This document shows positions 1-7,121 of a stretch of 8,255 bases of DNA, one piece after another. Made by a program: the position numbers and the translations under genes. Source of the stretch: Vicinamibacteria bacterium (GTDB lineage Bacteria > Acidobacteriota > Vicinamibacteria > Vicinamibacterales > 2-12-FULL-66-21); NCBI GenBank assembly GCA_025937075.1, contig JAICSD010000186.1:1-8255 (forward strand), read 5' to 3'. A model generated the notes under the pieces. The model saw only the letters and a program-made list of their open reading frames with translations, was not told the origin of the DNA and did no database searches. Within the stretch, counting starts at the first letter, position 1. Each line of letters begins with the position of its first letter.

Positions 1-906
1 AAGCAGGCCAGCGACATGGGCGTGACCGGCCCGCTGATGGACCTCCTTCTGGAGCGCGGCGCGGACCTGGATCTGAGAAAGGACGACGCGCTGGACGCGT
101 CGCTGGCGAATCACTCGCCGCGCGCCGCCGAGAAGATGATTGCGCTCGGCGCGAGAGCCGATGTGCTCGCCGCCGCCGCGCTCGGGCGGATGGACCAGCT
201 TCGCGCCTTCTTCGATCGCGACGGCCGCCTGCTGGCACGGCCTCGGCGGCACGGAAAGGAAATGCCTGAGCGCGACGCAATCGGGCTCGCGCTGCTGTAC
301 GCCTGCGTCCGTCGGCAGCCCGAGGCAGTCGACTTTCTGCTGGAGCACGACGGCAATTGGAACGTGACAGGCGTCAACAACGGCACGGCGCTCCATCGCG
401 CGGCCTGGGACGGCGATCTCGAGATGGTGAAGCGCCTCGTCGCGAAGGGGGCCGACATCGGCAACCGCGACAATCCGTTCAGCTCGACGCCGCTCTCGTG
501 GGCGCAGCACAACAAGCAGCAGGAGGTCTTCGACTGGCTGCGCGCGCACTGCGCGATCGATCTGCACGACGCGGTCTGCTTCGACCTGCGTGAGCACGTC
601 GAGGCCAGGCTGTACGAGGATCCGGCGTCCGTGAACAGGCAGATCGATCAGTGGGAGATGCCGCTGTGCACGCCGCTGCACTGGGCGGCGTGGCTGAGGA
701 TCGAGGATGTGGACGGGCTGCACTCGCACGACGAAACGCGCCGCGAGGAGCTCGTCCGCCTCCTCGTCCAGAAAGGCGCGGACCCGAACATCGTCGCGGG
801 CAACGGACTCACGCCGCTCGACGTGGCCGACGCGTGCGGTGCGACCCGCATCGCCGAGCTCCTGCAGCAGCAGGGAGGAAAACGCACGACGGAATCTGCA
901 CAGTAG
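1..906 (+). CDS. Ankyrin-repeat protein, C-terminal part (5' end outside window)
   Basis: Ankyrin repeats are protein-protein interaction modules; partner and location cannot be told from the sequence. The frame is open from base 1 (five in-frame codons before the first ATG at 16), so the true start probably lies upstream and the Met at 16 is internal. Numbering from that Met, repeats are visible at about 6-20 (LLLERGADLDL), 89-119, 121-152 (TALHRAAWDGDLEMVKRLVAKGAD, best preserved), 157-182, 217-259 and 262-288 (GLTPLDVADACGATRIAELL). The repeat at 217-259 has the usual TPLHWAAW start, but about ten extra residues (around 228-243, acidic with two His) lie between its two helices. There is no signal peptide, membrane segment or catalytic domain in the visible part. 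The gene ends with TAG at 904-906, only 21 bases from the convergent stop of the dehydrogenase gene, and appears unrelated to the benzoate genes. The ankyrin call is secure; the function is unknown. Confidence 0.88.
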   Translation, partial: KQASDMGVTGPLMDLLLERGADLDLRKDDALDASLANHSPRAAEKMIALGARADVLAAAALGRMDQLRAFFDRDGRLLARPRRHGKEMPERDAIGLALLYACVRRQPEAVDFLLEHDGNWNVTGVNNGTALHRAAWDGDLEMVKRLVAKGADIGNRDNPFSSTPLSWAQHNKQQEVFDWLRAHCAIDLHDAVCFDLREHVEARLYEDPASVNRQIDQWEMPLCTPLHWAAWLRIEDVDGLHSHDETRREELVRLLVQKGADPNIVAGNGLTPLDVADACGATRIAELLQQQGGKRTTESAQ

Positions 907-927
907 TGTTCGAGCCGCCGCGACGCC

Positions 928-1788
928 TCAGTACTCATACACGCCGCGGCCCACCTTCCTCCCGAGCCGTCCCGCCTTGACATACTGGACGAGCAGCGGA
1001 CATGGACGGTACTTCTCTCCCATGCTCCGGTGCAGGTACTCCAGAATGCTGAGGCGCGTGTCGAGACCCACGAGATCGACGAGCTCGAACGGACCCATCG
1101 GGTGATTGAGCCCGAGCGTGAGCGCCTTGTCGATGTCGCGCGCCGACGCCACGCCTTCCATCAGCATGTAGAACGCCTCGTTCCCGATACTCGCGTTCAC
1201 ACGAGTCGTGATGAAGCCGGGCGACTCGCGCACCAGGACGGTCTCCTTCCCCATCTGCCGGGCGACGTCTGCCACGGTCTGCAGCGTTTCGGGAGCGCTC
1301 TCGAGCCCCTGCACGATCTCGACGAGCGGCATTTTGTGGACGGGGTTGAAGAAGTGCATGCCCGCGACGCGCGACGGATTCGCGATCGAAGCCGCCATCT
1401 CGGTGATGCTCAGGGCAGACGTGTTGGAGACGACGATGGCGGTCGAAGGAGCCAGGCGCTCGATCTGCGCAAAGAGGGCGAGCTTGATGTCGATGCGTTC
1501 GGGCGCGGCTTCGATGACGAAGTCCGTGGCGAGCGCGGGCTCGAGCGCCGACGCGGTGGTCAGTCGTCGAAGGCTGTCGTCTGCCGCCGCGGCCGGAAGC
1601 TTCCCCAGCTCGACACCCTTGCGAAGAATCTGTTCGATGGCGGCTCGCGCGTTCTCGAGCGCTTCGGCCGACACGTCATACAACGTCGTGTCGTAGCCGC
1701 TCGTGATTGCCGCGTGCGCGATGCCATGCCCCATCGTGCCCGCGCCGAGGACGCTGATGCAATTGACGCGCGAGAGCAGTGAGGCCAC
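928..1788 (-). CDS. 3-hydroxyacyl-CoA dehydrogenase (3-hydroxybutyryl/3-hydroxyadipyl-CoA type)
   Basis: A 286-residue, single-domain-length member of the HAD family, which oxidises L-3-hydroxyacyl-CoA to 3-oxoacyl-CoA with NAD(P)+ in the cytoplasm. Visible features: Rossmann motif GAGTMG at 15-20; the SNTSALSI segment at 121-128 with the likely substrate Ser124; the catalytic dyad His145 (MHFFNPV) and Glu157 (LVEIV), 12 residues apart as in the family; conserved Asn198; NHPMGPFELVDLVGLD at 228-243; and a C-terminal GRKVGRGVYEY. Nothing essential is missing. It is the last gene of the boxC-boxB-aldehyde dehydrogenase run, so a role on 3-hydroxyadipyl-CoA (the PaaH-type step after ring cleavage) is inferred; sequence alone cannot exclude a 3-hydroxybutyryl-CoA substrate. 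The GTG start at 1786-1788 directly follows the TAG of the upstream gene. No Shine-Dalgarno is visible before it, so translation is probably coupled. No terminator hairpin is evident after the stop. Confidence 0.93.
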   Translation of the reverse strand: MASLLSRVNCISVLGAGTMGHGIAHAAITSGYDTTLYDVSAEALENARAAIEQILRKGVELGKLPAAAADDSLRRLTTASALEPALATDFVIEAAPERIDIKLALFAQIERLAPSTAIVVSNTSALSITEMAASIANPSRVAGMHFFNPVHKMPLVEIVQGLESAPETLQTVADVARQMGKETVLVRESPGFITTRVNASIGNEAFYMLMEGVASARDIDKALTLGLNHPMGPFELVDLVGLDTRLSILEYLHRSMGEKYRPCPLLVQYVKAGRLGRKVGRGVYEY

Positions 1789-3249
1789 CTACAGGTTCAG
1801 ATCGACGAAGACCGTCTTCACCTGCGTGTAGTGCTCGATGGCGTGCGCGCTCATCTCGCGGCCGAACCCGCTTGCCTTGTAGCCGCCGAACGGCGCCGCC
1901 GTGTCGTAGATGTTGTAGGTGTTTACCCAGACGGTCCCGGCCTGCAGCCGGCGCGCGACGTAGTGCGCCTTCTTGATGTCGCGCGTCCAGACGGCAGCGG
2001 CCAGGCCGTACGGCGTGTCGTTCGCGCGTGCGATTGCTTCGTCGAGATCGGCGAAGTCGATGACGGCGAGCACCGGGCCGAAGATCTCCTCGCGGGCGAT
2101 CGTCATCGAGGGGGTCACCTCGTCGAAGATCGTGGGCTGATAGAAGTAGCCCTTGCCGGTGCCGATGTCGGTGCGCTGCCCTCCAGCGACGAGCGCCGCT
2201 CCTTCGCGCCTGCCTGCCTCGACGTACCACTCGACGGTCTCCAGCTGCTTCTTGGACGCGAGCGCCCCGTACCGCGTCTTCGGATCGAGCGGATCGCCCG
2301 CCACCATCTTCTTCGCGCGCGTGGCGAGCTTGTCCATGAACTCGCTCTTGATCGATCGATCGACGAGCAGGCGCGATCCGGCGGCGCAGACCTCTCCCTT
2401 GCCGTAGAAGATGCCGGTCGTTGCGCCGCGGAGCGCCGCATCGAGATCCGCGTCCGGCAGCACGACGTTCGGCGACTTGCCCCCCAATTCCAGCGTGATC
2501 TTCTTCAGCGTCTCTGCCGCCGACCGCATGATGGCCTTGCCGGTGCTCGTATCCCCGGTGAACGCGATCTTGTCGATTCCCGGATGCTCGACGATCGCCT
2601 GGCCGACCGTGGAGCCAGGCCCCGTGATGACGTTCAGCACGCCCGGCGGCAGACCCACGTCGGCGGCGATTTCCGCGAGGGCGAGCGCGGTCAGGGGCGT
2701 CTGGCTCGCGGGTTTGAGGATGACCGTGTTGCCGCACGCGAGTGCCGGCGCGATCTTCCACGCGGCAAGCAGCAGCGGGAAATTCCAGGGGACGATCGCC
2801 GCGACGACCCCGAGCGGCTCGCGAAGCGTGTAGGTGAAGTAGTTCCCTTTGACGGGGATCGTCTCACCCATCACCTTGTCGGCCCACCCGGCGTAGTACT
2901 CGAGGCATTCCGCCGCGGCAGGGATCTCGATCTGCCGCGATTCGAAAATCGGCTTTCCGTTGTGCAGCGTTTCGAGGCGCGCGACCTCGTCCGCGCGCTC
3001 GAGCAGCCGATCGGCCAGGCGGCTCACGAGGCGTCCACGCTCGCGCGCCGACATCTTGCCCCAGACGCCGCCCAGCGCTGCGCGTGCCGCGGCGACGGCA
3101 GCATCGACGTCGCTGGCGTCCGCGGACGCGACCGTCGCAATCACCTCTTCGGTCGCGGGGTTGATCACGTCCATGGTTCGGCCGCCCGACGCGGCGCGCC
3201 ATTCGTTGTTGATGAAGAGCTTCTTCTGATCGATTGCGGCGGTCGTCAC
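1789..3249 (-). CDS. NAD(P)+-dependent aldehyde dehydrogenase, candidate for the BoxD step
   Basis: A full-length (486 residues) classical aldehyde dehydrogenase that oxidises an aldehyde to the acid through a thiohemiacetal on cysteine. Visible motifs: PWNFP at 154-158 with oxyanion Asn156; cofactor Lys179 in ILKPASQTP; the turn FTGDTSTG at 230-237; general base Glu254 in LELGGKSP; nucleophile Cys288 in GEVCAAGSR; and Glu388 in EEIFGPV. In NAD+-preferring class 1/2 enzymes a Glu that binds the adenosine ribose follows the cofactor Lys by three residues. Here that residue is Ser182, which would permit NADP+. Between boxB and a 3-hydroxyacyl-CoA dehydrogenase, it is well placed to oxidise 3,4-dehydroadipyl-CoA semialdehyde, the product of BoxC. 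Its overall look (FINNEWRAASGG N-terminus, KASGFGRE C-terminus) is nearer general betaine/phenylacetaldehyde-type enzymes than the BoxD sequences I recall, so the substrate is inference. The GTG start at 3247-3249 gives the normal N-terminus, but no good Shine-Dalgarno lies close to it. Confidence 0.93.
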   Translation of the reverse strand: MTTAAIDQKKLFINNEWRAASGGRTMDVINPATEEVIATVASADASDVDAAVAAARAALGGVWGKMSARERGRLVSRLADRLLERADEVARLETLHNGKPIFESRQIEIPAAAECLEYYAGWADKVMGETIPVKGNYFTYTLREPLGVVAAIVPWNFPLLLAAWKIAPALACGNTVILKPASQTPLTALALAEIAADVGLPPGVLNVITGPGSTVGQAIVEHPGIDKIAFTGDTSTGKAIMRSAAETLKKITLELGGKSPNVVLPDADLDAALRGATTGIFYGKGEVCAAGSRLLVDRSIKSEFMDKLATRAKKMVAGDPLDPKTRYGALASKKQLETVEWYVEAGRREGAALVAGGQRTDIGTGKGYFYQPTIFDEVTPSMTIAREEIFGPVLAVIDFADLDEAIARANDTPYGLAAAVWTRDIKKAHYVARRLQAGTVWVNTYNIYDTAAPFGGYKASGFGREMSAHAIEHYTQVKTVFVDLNL

Positions 3250-3286
3250 GGGTTTACGCTCTCAACGTGGAAATGCAATTTCTGGT

Positions 3287-3310
3287 TTCTCCTGATCTCC
3301 TGGTCTCCTG
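3287..3310 (-). repeat. Three-copy octamer CAGGAGAN in the boxB-aldehyde dehydrogenase gap
   Basis: On the mRNA strand the gap after boxB contains CAGGAGAC, CAGGAGAT and CAGGAGAA in perfect tandem, followed by a degenerate ACCAGAAA. Each copy holds AGGAG, a good Shine-Dalgarno core. However, the array ends 37 bases before the GTG of the next gene, too far for normal initiation from it, and begins 7 bases after the boxB stop codon. The whole gap (3250-3317) is 68 bases; apart from this array it holds nothing I recognise. It may act as a ribosome standby or decoy site, or be a chance or slippage-derived simple repeat. Confidence 0.75.
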
Positions 3311-3317
3311 TGAGCCA

Positions 3318-4736
3318 TCACGCCTCTGTCCTCACATACTCGAAGTTCGCCGGCATCCGGTTGATCCCGCGGATGGGCGGCGCAATGTAGTTCGCGAACC
3401 GGCCGGGCTCGTACACCGGCTCGTTCATGATGCTGAGCAGGTACTCGCGATCGGCTGGCGACGGCAGCCACTCGTGCCGCCGCGGCGTCCAGTTCTCATC
3501 GCGAACCGGCTGGCCGAACGGATCGAAGTGCAGCGACGAGAACATGCCGATGCCGCGGTTGAACTTGCGATCCGGGAGCCGCAGGCGGTCGGAGATGCCG
3601 TGCCGCTCGAGGATCCGGTTCCAGCGCGTGACGCCGGCCTGGCAGTCCCCGACGTACCAATCGCGCAGCACCTCGTTCATGGCGGTCCGCATCGGGACCT
3701 GCTTCCGCTCGATCTGCCCCTCCTGCGTGACCTCCAGGTCGTACAGCGCTTCCGTGACGCGGTGATCGTCCCACTTCTCTTCGAACGCGCGCCCCTTCAG
3801 CCCGTTCGCGAAGTACGAGGCCGCGTTGGTCGAAATCTCGTTGCCGTGCAGGTCGAGGCTGAGGCTGAACCAGAGATTGATGTACTTCTGGATCGTCGGA
3901 AGATCGATGCCGCCAAGTTTCCGTACGTCCTCCGAATAACCCGACTCCTTCATCAACTGACACGTGCGCTCGAGAATGCGCGCGATGCCGGTCTCGCCGA
4001 CGAACATGTGATGCGCTTCTTCCGTCAGCATGAAGCGCGTCGTGCGCGACAGCGGGTCGAGCGAGCTTTCGGAGAGCGACAGCAGCTGCGACTTGCCGTC
4101 GCGGTCCGTGAACATCGTGAACATGAAGAAGTCGAGCCATGTGTCAATCGGCTCGTTGAAGGCGTCGAGGATGCGCGGCTTATCGCGGTTACCGCTCTGG
4201 CGCGCGAGCAATTCCTCCGCCTCGTCGCGTCCGTCGCGGCCGAAGTAGGAATGCAGCAGGTACACCATCGCCCAGAGATGGCGCCCCTCTTCGACGTTCA
4301 CCTGAAAGAGATTGCGGAGATCGTAGAGGCTGGGGCAGCGCTGCCCGAGCCAGCGCTGCTGCTCCACGCTCGCCGGTTCAGTGTCCCCCTGCGTCACGAC
4401 CAGACGGCGCAGCTGGTTGCGGAACTCGCCGGGCACCTCCTGCCATACCGGCCGTCCTTGGAAATCCCCGAACCCGATCCGCCGATCGTGCACCGGATCC
4501 GCGAGGAAGATCCCCCAGCGATACTCCGGCAGCTTCACGTACTCGAAATGCGCCCAGCCTGAAGGATCGACGCTCACTGCGGTCCGCACGTACACCTGGT
4601 GATAGTCCTGGAAACCCTGAGGGCCCATGTCCTTCCACCACTGGATGTACGCGGGCTGCCAGTGCTCGAGCGCGCGCTGGAGCCGCTTGTTGCTCGAGAG
4701 ACCAACGTTGTTGGGGATGCGTTCAGCGGAGATCAT
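3318..4736 (-). CDS. boxB: Benzoyl-CoA 2,3-epoxidase, di-iron oxygenase subunit BoxB
   Basis: BoxB inserts one oxygen atom of O2 into benzoyl-CoA to form the 2,3-epoxide, receiving electrons from the NADPH-dependent reductase BoxA. It is the committing step of the aerobic hybrid benzoate pathway and acts in the cytoplasm. The 472-residue product has the family's usual length. A class I di-iron site is visible as two ExxH motifs, Glu150-Gly-Arg-His153 (NVEEGRH) and Glu240-Ala-His-His243 (LTEEAHH), with Glu120 and Asp211 at the spacing expected for the other ligands. From memory these six positions coincide with those of the Azoarcus evansii BoxB structure. Other recognisable blocks are LADPVHDRRIGFGDFQGRP (79-97), the helix around DTWLDFFMFTMFTDRDGKSQL (198-218) and FNRGIGMFSSLHFDPFGQPV (392-411). 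The ATG at 4734-4736 gives the expected N-terminus (start ISAERIPNNVGL). An AGGGA seven bases upstream, contributed by the heptamer array, is the only Shine-Dalgarno-like sequence. boxA is not adjacent. Confidence 0.96.
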   Translation of the reverse strand: MISAERIPNNVGLSSNKRLQRALEHWQPAYIQWWKDMGPQGFQDYHQVYVRTAVSVDPSGWAHFEYVKLPEYRWGIFLADPVHDRRIGFGDFQGRPVWQEVPGEFRNQLRRLVVTQGDTEPASVEQQRWLGQRCPSLYDLRNLFQVNVEEGRHLWAMVYLLHSYFGRDGRDEAEELLARQSGNRDKPRILDAFNEPIDTWLDFFMFTMFTDRDGKSQLLSLSESSLDPLSRTTRFMLTEEAHHMFVGETGIARILERTCQLMKESGYSEDVRKLGGIDLPTIQKYINLWFSLSLDLHGNEISTNAASYFANGLKGRAFEEKWDDHRVTEALYDLEVTQEGQIERKQVPMRTAMNEVLRDWYVGDCQAGVTRWNRILERHGISDRLRLPDRKFNRGIGMFSSLHFDPFGQPVRDENWTPRRHEWLPSPADREYLLSIMNEPVYEPGRFANYIAPPIRGINRMPANFEYVRTEA

Positions 4737-4740
4737 GGGC

Positions 4741-4831
4741 GAATCCCTAATCCCTAATCCCTAATCCCGAATCCCGAATCCCGAATCCCGAATCCCCAAT
4801 CCCGGATCCCGGATCCCGAACCCCGGACCCG
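4741..4831 (-). repeat. G-rich heptamer tandem array (GGGATTN) filling the boxC-boxB gap
   Basis: The 98-base gap between the boxC stop and boxB start is almost entirely a period-7 array. On the mRNA strand, 5' to 3', the units run: degenerate GGGTCC and GGGGTTC, two GGGATCC, one GGGATTG, four GGGATTC, three GGGATTA, one GGGATTC, then GCCC and the boxB ATG. Variants are clustered in blocks, as expected from local duplication. A run of three G occurs every seven bases with four-base spacers, a pattern able to form one or more RNA (or non-template DNA) G-quadruplexes just before boxB. The last units also supply AGGGA seven bases before the ATG, so the array may serve as the ribosome-binding region. 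No U-tract follows any hairpin, so it is not a typical terminator. Similar intergenic heptamers are known to me from some Xanthomonadaceae; function is unproven. Confidence 0.95.
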
Positions 4832-4834
4832 GGA

Positions 4835-6496
<1,662 letters not shown>

Positions 6497-6508
6497 AAGA
6501 CAGAGCGT

Positions 6509-6516
6509 ATCACCTC
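6509..6516 (-). promoter_or_regulatory. Candidate extended ribosome-binding site for boxC
   Basis: The mRNA strand reads GAGGTGAT, an eight-base exact complement of the conserved 16S rRNA 3' tail (ATCACCTC). It lies 12 bases before the boxC ATG, inside the 30-base gap after the nucleotidyltransferase stop. The match is long but the spacing is greater than usual, so its use is likely rather than certain. I see no convincing -35/-10 pair in the gap itself; a promoter, if any, would lie within the upstream gene. Confidence 0.4.
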
Positions 6517-6526
6517 GGAGCGCGCC

Positions 6527-6961
6527 TCAGCCCATTCCCTCGAGGTCGGCAAGATCGCGAACCCGTCCGGTCGCGCGCTTGTTCCGAATGAACGCATCGC
6601 GGCCAATGAAGGTGACCTCAATCGGTCCGAACGCGTGGCGCACACGTTCGCGCCAGGCCTCTTCGAATGTCAGCCCGGTGAGGTCCGTCAGGATGTCGAT
6701 CCGTACGGGCGCGATGCCGAGTTGGTAGACGATACCCGGCTGAGCGAGATCAGCCTCGGAAATATCTTTCAGAGGCGCGCCGAACGCCGCAAGGGCCTGA
6801 ACGATGCGAGCGGCGTTCTCGGGCGTGGGATCCACCCACACGTCGAGATCCCCGGTGGCTCTCGGCCGTCCGTGGATGGCTAGAGCATAGGCCCCCACAA
6901 TCAGAAAGCGAACATCAGCGGCGACGAACGCCTGCAACAGTTCGACAAAGTCCTGATTCAT
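6527..6961 (-). CDS. Small nucleotidyltransferase-fold protein (MNT/AbiEii-like)
   Basis: A 144-residue protein with the minimal DNA polymerase beta-type nucleotidyltransferase pattern. The glycine/small-residue segment VGAYALAIHGRPRAT (22-36) is followed by the metal-binding pair Asp38 and Asp40 (GDLDVWVDP), and a third acid Asp89 lies in VRIDIL (86-91). The C-terminal FIRNKRATGRVRDLADLE (124-141) with Lys128 is typical of the stand-alone family often annotated 'nucleotidyltransferase' and related to AbiEii-type toxins. All three carboxylates are present, so it is probably an active NMP-transferring enzyme; its target is unknown. The ATG at 6959-6961 lies inside the end of the upstream small gene (47-base overlap in another frame) with no good Shine-Dalgarno, suggesting coupled translation. 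The paired arrangement resembles a toxin-antitoxin module; that role is inference. It has no apparent link to benzoate metabolism. Confidence 0.85.
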   Translation of the reverse strand: MNQDFVELLQAFVAADVRFLIVGAYALAIHGRPRATGDLDVWVDPTPENAARIVQALAAFGAPLKDISEADLAQPGIVYQLGIAPVRIDILTDLTGLTFEEAWRERVRHAFGPIEVTFIGRDAFIRNKRATGRVRDLADLEGMG

Positions 6962-7121
6962 CTGTGTATTCGCCGCGAAGACGCCAGAGATCCAGGGTCA
7001 GGCGCCAGACCTGCAGCAGGCGTTCGGAGGGAGGGATCGCGCGCCAGTATTCCAGTTCGTGCCCATCTGCTTCGGCAGCGGAGGCGAAGCGCCTGACGGT
7101 TACGATCCGAGTGCGTTCCAT
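6915..7121 (-). CDS. 68-residue conserved-looking small protein paired with the nucleotidyltransferase
   Basis: A short, charged protein starting MERTRIVTVRRFASAAEADG and containing a Trp/Arg-rich helix-like stretch (ERLLQVWRLTLDLWRLRGEY, 33-52) and a basic C-terminus ending in three Arg. I recall similar small hypothetical proteins in acidobacterial genomes next to this class of nucleotidyltransferase, but I cannot name a family. Evidence that it is real: its ATG directly follows the permease TAG with GAGGAG just upstream, its length and frame are intact, and its 3' end overlaps the nucleotidyltransferase start by 47 bases, an arrangement typical of two-gene modules whose products interact. 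It has no signal peptide or membrane segment. It could be an antitoxin-like or substrate-binding partner of the downstream enzyme; this is inference. Confidence 0.7.
   Translation of the reverse strand: MERTRIVTVRRFASAAEADGHELEYWRAIPPSERLLQVWRLTLDLWRLRGEYTDESGLCRTVAGVRRR

Noticed and set aside
907..927. Possible bidirectional terminator between the convergent ankyrin and dehydrogenase genes
   Set aside because: The gap is 21 bases and contains no inverted repeat or T/A-tract that I can see.
2350..2363. GATC-rich run (GATCGATCGATCGA)
   Set aside because: It lies inside the aldehyde dehydrogenase reading frame around the VDRSI residues and is explained by codon use; too short to be an origin or methylation cluster.
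1831..3390. A 519-codon plus-strand open frame opposite the aldehyde dehydrogenase gene
   Set aside because: The product is Arg/Asp-rich low-complexity with no recognisable domain. It is the antisense shadow of a clearly conserved GC-rich gene.
3234..4562. A 442-codon plus-strand open frame opposite boxB
   Set aside because: Antisense shadow of boxB. Codon phase and composition match reverse-complement GC-rich coding and no motif is visible.
4748..4768. Telomere-like TTAGGG pattern within the heptamer array
   Set aside because: The period is seven with variable last base, the array is short and lies between two bacterial operon genes. There is no sign of a replicon end.
4804..4834. Possible rho-independent terminator in the C/G-rich part of the boxC-boxB gap
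   Set aside because: Only short self-complementary blocks such as GGATCC and CCCGGG, no stable stem with a proper loop and no T-tract in the direction of transcription.
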